A DNA stretch of 64,000 bases from Haemophilus pittmaniae. Lineage in GTDB: Bacteria; Pseudomonadota; Gammaproteobacteria; Enterobacterales; Pasteurellaceae. Positions 26,516 through 36,776 of this stretch are shown piece after piece (within the stretch, counting starts at the first letter, position 1; each line of letters begins with the position of its first letter). The notes below the pieces were generated by a model. That model did no database searches and was not told the DNA's origin. It worked only from the letters and a program-made list of their open reading frames with translations. Where the stretch lies: assembly GCF_900186995.1 (NCBI RefSeq), contig NZ_LT906463.1, positions 1,674,001-1,738,000 of the forward strand, in the 5' to 3' direction. The position numbers and the translations under genes were made by a program.

Positions 26516-27046
26516 ATGCCTAATTATCGCCGCGATTTTACTAAAGGTGGATTGTATTTTTTCACAATTGTTTTACAAGATAGGGCAAAATCTTATCTAA
26601 CTGACTATATCAATGAATTTAGATCTGCATATAAACAAACTTGTGAACATTATCCATTCGAAACAGTAGCAATTTGTATTTTGCCCGATCATATTCATTT
26701 ACTGATGCAATTACCTGAAAATGATGATAATTACGCAATACGTATCGCATATTTAAAAACACAATTTACACGACAACTTCCCAAAGAATGCCGACAATTT
26801 AATAAAAATAGACAAAAATATCGAGAATCAGGTATTTGGCAACGCCGATTTTGGGAGCATTTAATTCGTGATGATAAAGATTTGGCGAATCATTTGGATT
26901 ATATTTATTACAATCCTGTGAAACACGGCTATGTTGAGGTAGTAAAAGATTGGCCGTATTCTTCCTTCCATCGTGATGTGAAAGCAGAGATCTATCCTGA
27001 AGATTGGGGAGGCAACCCAGATTTGAAAATTAAAGGCGATATATAA
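26516..27046 (+). mobile_element. REP-associated tyrosine transposase (RAYT, IS200-like Y1 family) gene
   Basis: 176 residues. The HUH motif is HIH (59-61, in CILPDHIHLLMQLPE), and the catalytic tyrosine region is LDYIYYNPVKHG (about 126-137). N-terminal YRRDFTKGGLYFFTIVLQDR is typical of RAYTs. The length and motifs appear complete, so the enzyme may be active. It is flanked on both sides by REP palindrome pairs (copies 3 and 4) in the arrangement known as a REPIN/RAYT unit. RAYTs are single-copy, usually vertically kept transposases that nick and mobilise REP sequences. Unusually it sits inside a restriction operon, in the same orientation as the hsd genes. Confidence 0.9.
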
Positions 27047-27053
27047 CAATACC

Positions 27054-27117
27054 GTAGGATGGGCTTCAGCCCACCAATTAACAAATAAATAAAACGGTGG
27101 GCTTTAGCCCACCCTAC
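27054..27117. repeat. REP palindrome pair, copy 4 (right of RAYT)
   Basis: GTAGGATGGGCTTCAGCCCA ... GCCCACCCTAC, with one G-to-A change in the first arm and a slightly shorter spacer. Starts 8 bases after the RAYT stop. Confidence 0.88.
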
Positions 27118-27134
27118 AAATTTGAGAAGAAATA

Positions 27135-27443
27135 ATGAACGACTTAATCATCTACAACACCGATGACGGCAAATCCCACGTTGCTTTATTAGTTGTTGAA
27201 AATGAGGCCTGGCTAACCCAAAATCAGCTTTCCGAACTTTTTGACACCTCTGTACCAAATATAACCACTCATATAAAAAATATATTACAAGACAAAGAGT
27301 TAGATGAGTTTTCAGTTATTAAGGATTACTTAATAACTGCCCAGAATGGTAAGCAATATCAGGCAAAAACATTGTAAATAGATACTGAAGATTTAGAAAG
27401 TTTAGAAAACTGGCAAAAAGATCTGAAAAAGCAAAAGAATTAA
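27135..27443 (+). pseudogene. rhuM: Broken rhuM-family gene
   Basis: An ATG at 27135 with a ribosome binding site opens an 80-codon frame whose first 75 residues are the N-terminus of the RhuM family (LIIYNTDDGKSHVALL, WLTQNQLSELFDTSVPNITT, EFSVIKDYLITAQNGKQYQ). Full RhuM proteins are more than 300 residues. Here the frame stops at 27375-27377 and continues in the same frame for 21 codons (IDTEDLESLENWQKDLKKQK) to a second stop at 27441. This is best explained by an internal deletion plus a stop at the junction. RhuM genes often sit inside type I restriction operons; their role is unsettled. Confidence 0.8.
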
Positions 27444-27452
27444 GGAACCCTT

Positions 27453-30400
27453 ATGACCCAATATAAAACCATCGCCGAATCCAATAATTTTATCGTTTTA
27501 GATCAATATAATAAGTTTGTTGAAGAGCCTAATGCTGGTTACCAAACGGAAGGGAGACTTGAGCGTGAATTTATTCGTGATTTACAAGCGCAAGGCTATG
27601 AGTATTTGCAGGGTCTCAATAATCATGATGATTTGGTTAAAAATTTACGAGCGCAATTACAACGATTGAATAATGTAGTTTTCTCTGATGCGGAATGGCG
27701 ACGTTTTTTAGAAGAATATTTAGATAAACCGAGCGATAGTCTAATCGAGAAAACCCGTAAAATTCATGATGACTATATTTATGATTTTGTGTTTGATGAT
27801 GGACACATTCAGAATATTTATCTGCTAGATAAGAAAAATCTTGCCAATAATGCCCTGCAAGTTATCAATCAATTTGAACAAACCGGCAGCTATGACAATC
27901 GTTATGATGTGACGATTTTGGTCAATGGTTTACCGCTTGTGCATATCGAACTGAAAAAACGCGGTGTGGCTATTCGTGAAGCCTTTAATCAAATTCACCG
28001 CTACAGCAAAGAAAGTTTCAATAAAGAAAATTCTCTCTTTAAATATATTCAGATTTTTGTCATTTCTAATGGCACGGATACCCGTTATTTTGCCAATACC
28101 ACCAAACGCGATAAGAACAGCTACGACTTCACAATGAATTGGGCTACGGCAAAAAATACTCTGATTAAAGATTTAAAGGATTTTACGGCGACATTCTTGC
28201 AAAAACATACCCTGCTTAATGTGTTGGTAAATTACTGCGTGTTTGATGTTTCTAACACCCTATTGATTATGCGCCCCTATCAAATAGCCGCCACCGAGCG
28301 TATTTTATGGAAAATTAAAAGTTCATATCAGGCGAAAAATTGGAGCAATAAAGAAAGTGGTGGCTACATTTGGCACACCACCGGCTCAGGTAAAACGCTT
28401 ACCAGCTTTAAAGCTGCACGCCTTGCAACGGAATTAGACTTTATTGAAAAAGTATTCTTCGTGGTTGATAGAAAGGATTTGGACTATCAAACCATGAAAG
28501 AATACCAACGCTTTTCACCAGATAGCGTGAATGGTTCGGAAAGTACGGCGGGGCTAAAACGCAATATCGAAAAGGACGACAATAAGATCATTGTTACCAC
28601 CATTCAAAAGCTCAACAACCTGATGAAATCGGAAGATAAGTTACCGATTTACGATAAACAGGTCGTGTTTATCTTTGATGAATGCCATCGTTCTCAATTT
28701 GGTGAAGCACAAAAAAATCTAACAAGAAAATTCAAAAAATACTATCAATTTGGTTTTACTGGCACACCGATTTTTGGCGATGACATTATTGATGGAAAAT
28801 TAATTCGTAAAGGTAACGCCCTAGGTGCGGAAACTACAGAAAGCGTGTTTGGAATCCAACTCCACTCTTACATTATCACCGATGCGATTCGTGACGAAAA
28901 AGTGCTGAAATTTAAAGTGGATTACAATGATGTTCGGCCACAATTCAAGAGTATTGAAACCGAAAAAAATCTTGAAGCGCTAACAAAACTCGAGAAAAAA
29001 CAAGCCTTTTTACAACCTAAACGTATTGAGCAAATTGCCCAATATGTTCTAGATAATTTCAAACAAAAGACCCATCGCTTTAATGCCGGTAACAATGGCT
29101 TTAATGCCATGTTTGCGGTAAGTAGTGTGGATGCGGCCAAAGTTTACTACCAAACTTTTAAACGTTTACAAAGCACAGTTCCAAATCCGCTGAAGATTGC
29201 AACGATCTTCTCTTTTGCGGCAAACGAAGAACAAGATGCGATTGGCGATATTGTCGATGAAAGTTTTGAAGTGGAGGCAATGAACTCCTCTGCTAAGGAA
29301 TTTTTAAAATCTGCCATTGATGATTACAACGGCTATTTTGCGACAAGCTATGATGTGGATGGTAAATCGTTCCAAAACTACTATCGTGATCTCGCCAAAC
29401 GCGTCAAAAACAAAGAGGTGGATTTACTGATTGTCGTTGGAATGTTTTTAACCGGTTTTGATGCGCCAACCTTAAACACGTTATTTGTGGATAAAAATCT
29501 TCGTTACCATGGTTTGATTCAAGCTTATTCTCGTACAAATCGCATTTACAACAGCACCAAAAGTTTCGGCAACATTGTAACCTTCCGCGACTTGGAACAA
29601 GATACCATTGATGCGATTACCCTTTTCGGTAAATCCAATACGCGCAATGTCGTTTTGGAAAAAAGTTACCAAGAATATATGGAAGGCTTTACCGATTCGG
29701 GTGTGGCCCGTCGTGGGTATTTAGAGGTTATTGCTGAATTGCAAGAACGCTTCCCGGATCCTGATGAAATTCAAACGGAAAAAGACAAAAAAGACTTTGT
29801 GAAATTATTTGGTGAATATTTGCGAGTTGAAAATATTCTGCAAAACTACGATGAGTTCGCTGCTTTGCAGGCATTTCAAGCGCTCGATACCAGCGATGCA
29901 AAAGCCGTTGAAGCCTTTAAAGAAAAATATTATTTAACGGACGAAGCTTTTGCTGAAATGCAACCTATTGATATGCCAAGCGAACGTAGCATTCAAAATT
30001 ACCGTTCGACATACAACGATATTCGGGATTGGCTCCGTCGTCAAAAAGATGGCGAGGAAAAAGCAAAATCGACCATTGATTGGGATGATGTGGTGTTTGA
30101 AGTGGATTTATTAAAATCCCAAGAAATCAATCTGGATTACATCTTAGAATTGATTTTTGAACACAACAAGAAAATGAAAAATAAAGCTGAGCTGATTGAT
30201 GAAATTCGAACCACTATCCGAGCGAGTCTAGGTAATCGAGCCAAAGAAGGTCTGATCGTAGATTTTATCAATCAAACTGACTTAGATAGCATTGTCGATA
30301 AAGCCGGTATTATTGAATCCTTCTTCCAATTTGCCCAAAAAGAGCAACAGAAAGAAGCTGACGAATTAATTAGCAGTGAAGGCCTGAATATTGATGCCGC

Positions 30401-30581
30401 GAAGCGCTATATTAACGTGTCCTTAAAACGCGGATATGCTAGCGAACAAGGTACGGATTTAAATGATACCCTACCGAAAATGAGTCCTCTTAATCCGCAA
30501 TATCTCACGAAAAAACAAAGCATTTTCCAAAAGATCGTTGCCTTTGTTGAGAAGTTTGTTGGGATTGGTGGAGCGGTTTAG
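27453..30581 (+). CDS. hsdR: Type I restriction-modification system endonuclease/translocase subunit
   Basis: 1042 residues, AAGGAA ribosome binding site. N-terminal nuclease domain with the PD-(D/E)xK pattern ([20 protein letters not shown], about 150-168). Superfamily 2 translocase motor: Walker A HTTGSGKT (about 306-313), [12 protein letters not shown] (about 406-417), [27 protein letters not shown], and motif [15 protein letters not shown]. The C-terminal helical domain binds the methylase core. Complete in length for the EcoR124I family. Translocates DNA and cuts unmodified DNA at a distance. Confidence 0.96.
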   Translation: MTQYKTIAESNNFIVLDQYNKFVEEPNAGYQTEGRLEREFIRDLQAQGYEYLQGLNNHDDLVKNLRAQLQRLNNVVFSDAEWRRFLEEYLDKPSDSLIEKTRKIHDDYIYDFVFDDGHIQNIYLLDKKNLANNALQVINQFEQTGSYDNRYDVTILVNGLPLVHIELKKRGVAIREAFNQIHRYSKESFNKENSLFKYIQIFVISNGTDTRYFANTTKRDKNSYDFTMNWATAKNTLIKDLKDFTATFLQKHTLLNVLVNYCVFDVSNTLLIMRPYQIAATERILWKIKSSYQAKNWSNKESGGYIWHTTGSGKTLTSFKAARLATELDFIEKVFFVVDRKDLDYQTMKEYQRFSPDSVNGSESTAGLKRNIEKDDNKIIVTTIQKLNNLMKSEDKLPIYDKQVVFIFDECHRSQFGEAQKNLTRKFKKYYQFGFTGTPIFGDDIIDGKLIRKGNALGAETTESVFGIQLHSYIITDAIRDEKVLKFKVDYNDVRPQFKSIETEKNLEALTKLEKKQAFLQPKRIEQIAQYVLDNFKQKTHRFNAGNNGFNAMFAVSSVDAAKVYYQTFKRLQSTVPNPLKIATIFSFAANEEQDAIGDIVDESFEVEAMNSSAKEFLKSAIDDYNGYFATSYDVDGKSFQNYYRDLAKRVKNKEVDLLIVVGMFLTGFDAPTLNTLFVDKNLRYHGLIQAYSRTNRIYNSTKSFGNIVTFRDLEQDTIDAITLFGKSNTRNVVLEKSYQEYMEGFTDSGVARRGYLEVIAELQERFPDPDEIQTEKDKKDFVKLFGEYLRVENILQNYDEFAALQAFQALDTSDAKAVEAFKEKYYLTDEAFAEMQPIDMPSERSIQNYRSTYNDIRDWLRRQKDGEEKAKSTIDWDDVVFEVDLLKSQEINLDYILELIFEHNKKMKNKAELIDEIRTTIRASLGNRAKEGLIVDFINQTDLDSIVDKAGIIESFFQFAQKEQQKEADELISSEGLNIDAAKRYINVSLKRGYASEQGTDLNDTLPKMSPLNPQYLTKKQSIFQKIVAFVEKFVGIGGAV

Positions 30582-30584
30582 CTT

Positions 30585-30670
30585 AAAACGCCCCATTAAA
30601 AATAAAAGTTTTTGCCAAAATATCACGTAAGTCATTGATTTTATCAGTAATAATTTAAAAATGGATTTTA
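30585..30670 (+). repeat. Dispersed intergenic repeat, copy 3 (right bracket of the hsd locus)
   Basis: Begins AAAACGCCCCATTAAAAATA three bases after the hsdR stop, same orientation as the copy at 23244-23329 and about 91% identical to it. Confidence 0.85.
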
Positions 30671-30727
30671 TCGGGTTTAAATGCCGATTTTGGCCATAAG
30701 CCGTGGAGGCTTGGGTGGGGAAAGTAA

Positions 30728-30766
30728 ATAAAAAAGGTGCAATCTTTCGATTAGCACCTTTTTTAT
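30728..30766. terminator. Bidirectional terminator between hsdR and the DsrE-like gene
   Basis: Stem AAAAAGGTGC (30731-30740) / GCACCTTTTT (30754-30763) with a 13-base loop, A and T runs on both sides. Serves the convergent hsd operon and the minus-strand DsrE-like gene. Confidence 0.85.
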
Positions 30767-30782
30767 TGTTCTGCGTTTGGGA

Positions 30783-31139
30783 TTAGAAAGTTAATACTTT
30801 ATCGGCCCATAATGTCCATTCGGAGACATCGTCTAAAGTACCGAGGGTAACGCCATCGATTAATTTAGCATCTAATAAACCACGAGCTTTTACGCAGCTG
30901 GTGCAAAGTTTAATTTCAGCACCTTGTGCCGCTAAAATATCGATAAGTTGTTGGATATTGAACCCTTCATTTGGATTTTGTCCTGCGATACCGCATAAAA
31001 TCGCATCAGAAAAGCAAAATAATTTGATATTTACATCCTTGCTGTGCTCTTCTTTCATATTAATAGCGAAACGAACCGCATTGAAGGTTTTTTCTCCACT
31101 GTATGTGGAATCATTGACGATAAAAAGAATATTTTGCAT
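30783..31139 (-). CDS. DsrE/DsrF-family (YchN-like) protein
   Basis: 118 residues. DsrE fold: N-terminal LFIVNDSTYSGEKTFNAVRF, then KLFCFSDAILCG and IKLCTSCVKARGL, with a cysteine in the position used by sulfur-handling relatives. It resembles E. coli YchN, a small hexameric cytoplasmic protein of unclear function; no TusBCD partners are adjacent, so a sulfur-relay role is unproven. AAGGAG precedes the ATG. Confidence 0.85.
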   Translation of the reverse strand: MQNILFIVNDSTYSGEKTFNAVRFAINMKEEHSKDVNIKLFCFSDAILCGIAGQNPNEGFNIQQLIDILAAQGAEIKLCTSCVKARGLLDAKLIDGVTLGTLDDVSEWTLWADKVLTF

Positions 31140-31163
31140 AACGCACTCCTTGTTGCAATGCTA

Positions 31164-31193
31164 TAAAAAATGAAGGCGTAATAAATTACGCCT
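31164..31193 (-). terminator. Terminator after the purine permease
   Basis: Perfect stem AGGCGTAAT / ATTACGCCT (31174-31193) with a T run on the minus strand (the A run at 31164-31170). Confidence 0.8.
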
Positions 31194-31201
31194 CTATGAA
31201 A

Positions 31202-32509
31202 TTAGCCAACCCAAACGAATTTGGCTACAAACAATAAAGACACCACCCACACCGGGGCGTTGACCTCGCGTATTCTACCCGTACCTACCTTCATCACGCA
31301 ATAGCTAATAAAGCCAAAGGCAATCCCTTCAGTGATGGAATAGGTAAATGGCATCATGGCCGCGGTGATAAAGGCCGGAGTGGCTTCAGTTAAATCTTCC
31401 CAGCTCACACGAATAAGACTGGATGCCATTAAAATCCCTACATACACCAATGCTCCGGCTGTTGCATAAGCCGGTACCACACTAGCAAGCGGAGAAAAGA
31501 AAATCGTGAGTAAGAATAAGACACCGACTGTAACAGCCGTTAAACCGGTTCTACCGCCAACGGAAACGCCGGCGCCACTTTCGATATAGGTACTGATAGC
31601 CGATGTGCCGATGTAAGAACCCACTACTGCACTGACACTATCCACATACAGGGCCTGTTTCATTTTCGGGAAACGGCCTTTTTCATCGCTGAAACCGGCT
31701 TTATCGGTAACGCCCAGCAAAGTGCCCGATGAGTCAAATAGATTCACCAGTAGGAAGGAGAAAATAATGCCAAGCAAAGCTGTATCTAACGCGCCGGCAA
31801 TATCCACTTTACCCACGACCGCGCCTAGACTTGGCGGCATAGAAACAATGCCTTGGAACATGACTTGATCATCAACTAAAAGCGCTAATCCAGTCACTAC
31901 CGCAATAGAAATTAATACACCGGAAAAAATATTGCGGGCGGCTAAGACCACGATAATGAAAAAGCCTAATACACCAAGCAAGACTTTCGGATCATGTAAA
32001 TTGCCTAACGCAACCAAGGTCGCCGGATTGGCTACAACCAATCCCATATTTTTAAAGCCAATTAACGCAATAAAAAAGCCGATACCGGCACCAATTCCCA
32101 CCCGTAGTGAAAGCGGAATGGAAGCCATAAGCCAATAACGGATTTGGAATAAGGTTAACACGAATAAACCGATAGAGCCCCAGAAAATAGTGCCCATGCC
32201 CACTTCCCATGAATATCCCAGCTTGCCGACAACTACATAAGCGAAGAACGCATTTAGCCCCATGGCGGGTGCGAGAGCAATCGGTAAATTACTGAATAAG
32301 CCCATGGCGATAGTGCCTAGTGCGGCAATTAAACAGGTGGTGACGAACACGACCTGTTTATCCATGCCGGCATCGCCTAATACGGATGGATTCACAAATA
32401 CGATATACACCATTGTAAAAAAGGTGGTGATACCGGCGATAATTTCAGTTTTAGTAGTACTGCCCTTTTCTTTAATTGAAAAAAGCCGTTCAAGTAACGA
32501 TTGTTGCAT
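31202..32509 (-). CDS. NCS2/AzgA-type purine (adenine/guanine/hypoxanthine) permease
   Basis: 435 residues from ATG 32509, which has GAAGGGAAAA before it; the frame is open five codons further to a TTG. About 12-14 membrane helices. Family landmarks: TEIIAGITTFFTMVYIVFVN at the start, ALAPAMGLNAFFAYVV, FDSSGTLLGVTDKAGF, and SAISTYIESGAGVSVGGRTG. Matches the AzgA/PurP/YicO branch of proton-coupled purine importers, not the UraA/XanQ branch. Which base is transported cannot be told. It follows usg closely. Confidence 0.92.
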   Translation of the reverse strand: MQQSLLERLFSIKEKGSTTKTEIIAGITTFFTMVYIVFVNPSVLGDAGMDKQVVFVTTCLIAALGTIAMGLFSNLPIALAPAMGLNAFFAYVVVGKLGYSWEVGMGTIFWGSIGLFVLTLFQIRYWLMASIPLSLRVGIGAGIGFFIALIGFKNMGLVVANPATLVALGNLHDPKVLLGVLGFFIIVVLAARNIFSGVLISIAVVTGLALLVDDQVMFQGIVSMPPSLGAVVGKVDIAGALDTALLGIIFSFLLVNLFDSSGTLLGVTDKAGFSDEKGRFPKMKQALYVDSVSAVVGSYIGTSAISTYIESGAGVSVGGRTGLTAVTVGVLFLLTIFFSPLASVVPAYATAGALVYVGILMASSLIRVSWEDLTEATPAFITAAMMPFTYSITEGIAFGFISYCVMKVGTGRIREVNAPVWVVSLLFVAKFVWVG

Positions 32510-32524
32510 TGGTTTTCCCTTCAA

Positions 32525-33478
32525 TTAATAACCTTGATAATAAATAGCTTCAAGCAATTTCACGCCCAATAAGGCGATGTTGAAACGTTGCTCATCGGCA
32601 ACCGTCCAAAATTCAATCCCATTTTCAACCGCACTTTGTTGGCTGATATGCAATTTTACGCTGTCTTCACCATTTTCATTTTCACCGTTAATCACAGGCG
32701 TAATAAGGCTATCGTGTAATTCAATCAATTCGCTTTGTTGGGGCTGATAATCAAATTCATAATCTGAAAGTGCGGTCACTTTTTGTGCCATGCCGTAGAA
32801 TACGGGCACTTGAATTTGATGGAAAATCACATTGTCCAACTGCGGAAAGATTTTTTGTAATTGCAGATTTAAATTCGTGGCTTGCTGTGGAAAAACATCA
32901 AAAGCAAAGCGGGTTTCCCCCTCTTCTAGTGGCATACCATTGAGTAAACGTGCAGTTTGCCCGGCCAGTTTATTAACGGTTTCTCCATTGGTATAAGAAG
33001 CCGGCAAAAGTGATGTTGCAAAAACCTGAGTTAAATTCGTTTGCTGTGTGATAGAAGCTAGAGATAGAGCCAGTTGGCTCACTTGTGGATCCGGCAAGCT
33101 AACAATGTTACGTTGTCTTAACTCCGTGAGAGCTTGCTCATTAATGGTTGGTACTACAACCGGTACATCGGATAATGCGGAACAAATACCTTTTAAATCC
33201 ACGACTACGCAGCCGCTTTCTGCCGCTTGGGCTAACAGTGGCGCTTGTTCGATTTGACCGGCAAACAACAGATAATTAACACTTTCCCATTCAACCTCTT
33301 CGGGCGCTAATTGAGCAACGGCTTTATTACGAAAACGCACTGCTTGCTCTTCTTCAAAGGGATAGATTTCCACAATGGAAACTTTCTCTATTTCCAACTG
33401 AGTTTGCTCAAGGGCTTCGGCAATTTTTTCGCATAGTTCAAATTCTGCTGCGATGGCAATATTTAGGCTTGCGTCCAT
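32525..33478 (-). CDS. usg: Usg-1-like protein (aspartate-semialdehyde dehydrogenase homologue)
   Basis: 317 residues from ATG 33478 (GGAGAG upstream); the open frame extends 13 codons further without a good start. It follows the fold of aspartate-semialdehyde dehydrogenase ([20 protein letters not shown] nucleotide-binding start; [40 protein letters not shown]) but the NC(T/S) catalytic cysteine motif is not visible, as in E. coli Usg. Probably not an active dehydrogenase; function unknown. The gene carries two perfect uptake-signal cores (32628-32636 and 32768-32776). Confidence 0.85.
   Translation of the reverse strand: MDASLNIAIAAEFELCEKIAEALEQTQLEIEKVSIVEIYPFEEEQAVRFRNKAVAQLAPEEVEWESVNYLLFAGQIEQAPLLAQAAESGCVVVDLKGICSALSDVPVVVPTINEQALTELRQRNIVSLPDPQVSQLALSLASITQQTNLTQVFATSLLPASYTNGETVNKLAGQTARLLNGMPLEEGETRFAFDVFPQQATNLNLQLQKIFPQLDNVIFHQIQVPVFYGMAQKVTALSDYEFDYQPQQSELIELHDSLITPVINGENENGEDSVKLHISQQSAVENGIEFWTVADEQRFNIALLGVKLLEAIYYQGY
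32628..32636 (-). other. DNA uptake signal core
   Basis: ACCGCACTT in usg. Confidence 0.8.
32768..32776 (+). other. DNA uptake signal core
   Basis: AAGTGCGGT in usg, opposite in orientation to the one 140 bases away. Confidence 0.8.
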
Positions 33479-33556
33479 TTTTCTCTCCACTGTAGAATAT
33501 TTTTTCGAACGCGGCATTCTACCGAAATTACCCCGCTAAATATAGAAGGAAATAGC

Positions 33557-34030
33557 ATGACTCCGGCAATTGATTTATTAAAAAAACATAAAATCCCTTT
33601 CACTTTGCATACCTATGATCACGACCCAAACAACACTCATTTTGGCGATGAAGCCGCTGAAAAACTCGGTCTTGATCCCCATCAGTCCTTTAAAACCCTA
33701 TTGGTTGCAGAAAATGGTGATCAGAAAAAGCTGGCCTGCTTTGTTCTTTCAACGGCCAATATGTTGAATTTAAAAAAAGCGGCAAAAGCCGTTGGTGTGA
33801 AAAAGGTTGAAATGGCAGATAAAGAGGCTGCACAAAAAAGCACAGGATATTTGGTGGGTGGCATTAGCCCATTAGGACAAAAAAAACGGGTGAAAACTGT
33901 TATTCATTCCGAGGCATTGGAGTTTCAAACTATTTATGTGTCCGGTGGAAAACGGGGATTGAGTGTAGAATTAGCGCCACAGGACTTAGCCACCGTATTA
34001 AACGCAGAGTTTATCGATATTGTGGATTAA
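33557..34030 (+). CDS. ybaK: Cys-tRNA(Pro)/Cys-tRNA(Cys) deacylase YbaK
   Basis: 157 residues, complete YbaK/EbsC domain: [27 protein letters not shown], the catalytic-region lysine in [26 protein letters not shown] and [18 protein letters not shown]. Hydrolyses cysteine mis-attached to tRNA(Pro), working in trans with prolyl-tRNA synthetase. AGAAGGAAATAGC before the ATG. Confidence 0.95.
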   Translation: MTPAIDLLKKHKIPFTLHTYDHDPNNTHFGDEAAEKLGLDPHQSFKTLLVAENGDQKKLACFVLSTANMLNLKKAAKAVGVKKVEMADKEAAQKSTGYLVGGISPLGQKKRVKTVIHSEALEFQTIYVSGGKRGLSVELAPQDLATVLNAEFIDIVD

Positions 34031-34049
34031 GTCATTTAGCAATGTGACA

Positions 34050-34119
34050 TAAAAATGCCCGATATAATTTGTTTATTTTAGTTAAAAACCAACCTAACCT
34101 ATTGATTTTTATAGGACCC
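34050..34119 (+). repeat. Degenerate copy of the dispersed intergenic repeat
   Basis: GTGACATAAAAATGCCC ... CCTATTGATTTTTATAGG: right length and partial core only. Assigned with reserve. Confidence 0.4.
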
Positions 34120-34153
34120 ATATAAAAAACAAATTTTCGTGACAGGGCTAAAT

Positions 34154-34184
34154 AAAAAGCCGCATCAACAATGCGGCTTTTTTA
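34154..34184. terminator. Bidirectional terminator between ybaK and fabA
   Basis: Stem AAAAGCCGCAT / ATGCGGCTTTT with a five-base loop and T/A runs on both sides; serves convergent ybaK and fabA. Confidence 0.9.
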
Positions 34185-34197
34185 CGATTCAAATCAA

Positions 34198-34731
34198 TTA
34201 GAAGCTGGAAGTATCTTGGAATAAACCCACTTTTAAATCGGTTGCAGTATAGATTACGCGACCATCAACTTCCACTTCACCATCAGCCATTCCCATTACC
34301 AATTTACGGTTAATTACACGTTTCATATTGATGCGATAAATCACTTTTTTCGCAGTTGGGAGAATTTGTCCGGTAAATTTCACTTCACCTACACCTAATG
34401 CACGACCTTTACCTTTGCCGCCAACCCAACCAAGGAAGAAACCGACTAATTGCCACATCGCATCTAAGCCTAAACAGCCCGGCATTACCGGATCACCGAT
34501 AAAGTGACAAGCAAAAAACGGTAAATCCGGGTGAATGTCTAACTCGGCTTCAATATATCCTTTGCCAAAAGCACCATCGTCTTCGGTCATTTTTACAATA
34601 CGATCCATCATCAACATGGTCGGAGCCGGGAGTTGTGGACCTTCTTTACCAAATAATTCGCCGCGACCGGAAGCTAATAAATCTTCATAGGTATAGCTAC
34701 TTTTGATGTTTGGTGTACAAGTGTTTGGCAT
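34198..34731 (-). CDS. fabA: 3-hydroxydecanoyl-ACP dehydratase/isomerase
   Basis: 177 residues from ATG 34731 (GAGGAAATC before it); an upstream in-frame ATG would add 14 residues without homology. The hot-dog fold is shown by the catalytic His in [14 protein letters not shown] and Asp in [10 protein letters not shown]. FabA makes both trans-2- and cis-3-decenoyl-ACP and so starts unsaturated fatty acid synthesis. The order matP / lon-like / fabA is the same as in E. coli (matP-ycbZ-fabA). Confidence 0.97.
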   Translation of the reverse strand: MPNTCTPNIKSSYTYEDLLASGRGELFGKEGPQLPAPTMLMMDRIVKMTEDDGAFGKGYIEAELDIHPDLPFFACHFIGDPVMPGCLGLDAMWQLVGFFLGWVGGKGKGRALGVGEVKFTGQILPTAKKVIYRINMKRVINRKLVMGMADGEVEVDGRVIYTATDLKVGLFQDTSSF

Positions 34732-34869
34732 TGTGATTTCCTCATTAAACTGATTTTGCTTGGGATTAAGCAATAGTCGCGCATTCTATGGGGAAACTTA
34801 AATGAAGTAAATAGCGAACAGTTGTTAGCTAAAGTTGTCGGAGCAGTCAGTAAACGACAAGATATAAAA

Positions 34870-34897
34870 GAAAAGCGAACCGAAGTTCGCTTTTTTC
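34870..34897 (-). terminator. Terminator after the Lon-like protease gene
   Basis: On the minus strand GCGAAC-TTCG-GTTCGC (UUCG tetraloop) followed by TTTTCTTTTAT; lies between the protease stop and the fabA promoter region. Confidence 0.85.
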
Positions 34898-34899
34898 AA

Positions 34900-36663
34900 T
34901 TAGGATTTAAAGAAATCCAGCCATCCTTTTTTCGGCGTTTCCGAACGGAATGCAATACGTTTTTGAATTAAGCGGGAAATCGGTTCTTTGTCCTTGGCAT
35001 AATCTTCTTTTTCTTCCAACAAATCACGATCAAACAAAATGCTGGCGGTTTGATAAATATCTTCCACCGGATAAATAAAGAATTGCTCGTTTTTTACCGC
35101 CTCAACTACATCGTTGGATAAACTGAGTTGCTGTATGGTTGTGGCAGGAATAATGACTCCTTGTTTTCCGGTTAAACCGCGACGCTGACAAATTGTGAAA
35201 AAGCCTTCGATTTTATCGTTAACCCCACCAACCGCATGCACCAATCCAAATTGATCAATGGTGCCGGTAATTGCAATATTTTGTGGCAACGGTAAATCGG
35301 CAAGCGCGCTAATCAACACGGAAAAAATCGCTAGAGAAGCACTATCGCCATCAATCTCACCATAGGATTGCTCAAATACCAAAGACGCGGAAAAAGGTAA
35401 TTGGGAAGGCAAATCTAAAATTCCGGCAAGGCAAGCTTCAGAAATCATCATCCCTTTTCCGTGGAGATTACCCGCTAATTCATTTTTACGTTCTACATCG
35501 ACGACTTCACCATCACCAAATTGCACCAAACAACTAATCCGCGAAGGCTCGCCAAAACAAACCGGTGTGCCCGGATATTCAATCACCGATAGGCCATTAA
35601 TCTGGCCAACAATTTCACCATCAGTTTCCACATAAATTTGCTCGTTGAGAATATCGGCATAGGTTCGCTCCCGCAAAAAACCATGTTGTTGACGTTTTTG
35701 CTGGAAAACGGCTTCAAAATCGTCGGCGGTTAAGGTTTGTTTTTGTGACAACGTCGCAGCATTCAGTAACATTTCACGAATGGTTAGCGGTGAAATATCG
35801 ATTAATAAGCGATCTTCACTTTCCCGTACCAATAATTGATAGATTTTATTTAATGCTCCGGAGTCCAGATCTAATGCTAATTCAGCGGCTTGACATAACA
35901 CATAATTCGCCCAAGTTTGCTGGTTTTCCATTTCGGCAATGGAATAATAACTTTCAATTTCCGCATAATCGGCAAATTGATAAAGAGCCTCTTCCAATTC
36001 ACCTAAGGTCGCAATTTCCGTGCGATTTCCCAAAATAATCACTTTTAAATCAAGCGACATACTTGGAATATCACAAGGCAGCGCTTTAAAAGGATGAGCC
36101 GATTGCCAATCAAAGGTCTGGGTTTGTAACAGATGTTTTAAGCGTTGCCATAAATCAAATTGATTTAGCAGGCATGCAGCGCTCAGTATTAACACACCGC
36201 CGTTTGCTTGGTGTACCAAACCTTTGCTTAATAAAATATCCTGCGAACTTGGATGCTGACGCACCTTGCCAAAAAGCTGAAACTGATCGCAATTTAACGC
36301 TGTAATGACCTCGCCTTGAGAGGCAAAGTTGTCGGTGAGATCTTGAGCCGGCTCAACATAAACCTGCGGAAAAGAAAAGGAATCCCCTTGCTCAACCTGA
36401 TAATTCACTCCAAAAATCGCATCTGGAGTTGGGCGTATCTCGGTTATAAACTGACTCAGTAAGGCTTGATATTCAGCCGCTTCATCAATTTTTAAAATAA
36501 ATAAAGAGCGTTTCGGATGGGCTAAAAATAAGGAAAGTGCTTGAGCTGCATTTGGCTGCAAATCCCAAAAGCCGACTTTTTCCGGTGAAAGTTGATTTAA
36601 GGTTAATTCAGGTTGCAAGGATTGCCAATTTAAGGCTTGTTCTAGAAAGGCGCTGGAGGTCAC
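34900..36663 (-). CDS. Lon-like protease, LonB/YcbZ family
   Basis: 587 residues. The C-terminal Lon-type protease domain carries the Ser-Lys dyad: Ser in EIDGDSASLAIFSVLISALA and Lys in HAVGGVNDKIEGFFTICQRR, followed by KQGVIIPATT. The upstream region (about 1-340) is a degenerate AAA-like domain with GGVLILSAACLLNQFDLWQR but no intact Walker A loop visible, as in E. coli YcbZ. Probably ATP-independent or weakly ATP-dependent; substrates unknown. Divergent from matP. Confidence 0.9.
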   Translation of the reverse strand: MTSSAFLEQALNWQSLQPELTLNQLSPEKVGFWDLQPNAAQALSLFLAHPKRSLFILKIDEAAEYQALLSQFITEIRPTPDAIFGVNYQVEQGDSFSFPQVYVEPAQDLTDNFASQGEVITALNCDQFQLFGKVRQHPSSQDILLSKGLVHQANGGVLILSAACLLNQFDLWQRLKHLLQTQTFDWQSAHPFKALPCDIPSMSLDLKVIILGNRTEIATLGELEEALYQFADYAEIESYYSIAEMENQQTWANYVLCQAAELALDLDSGALNKIYQLLVRESEDRLLIDISPLTIREMLLNAATLSQKQTLTADDFEAVFQQKRQQHGFLRERTYADILNEQIYVETDGEIVGQINGLSVIEYPGTPVCFGEPSRISCLVQFGDGEVVDVERKNELAGNLHGKGMMISEACLAGILDLPSQLPFSASLVFEQSYGEIDGDSASLAIFSVLISALADLPLPQNIAITGTIDQFGLVHAVGGVNDKIEGFFTICQRRGLTGKQGVIIPATTIQQLSLSNDVVEAVKNEQFFIYPVEDIYQTASILFDRDLLEEKEDYAKDKEPISRLIQKRIAFRSETPKKGWLDFFKS

Positions 36664-36776
36664 AAGATATCTCTGGTTAAAAAAATTATCTGCATTATCG
36701 CATAGTTGTTCCCCAGTGAGAATCCGTTATAAAAATCTGCTGGAAAAATCCCTTTAAAACGCGTAACATTGGTTCG

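Noticed and set aside
25017-27117. Possible CRISPR array from repeated palindromes
   Set aside because: Four copies at irregular distances separated by genes, no uniform spacers, no cas genes. They match REP pairs around a RAYT.
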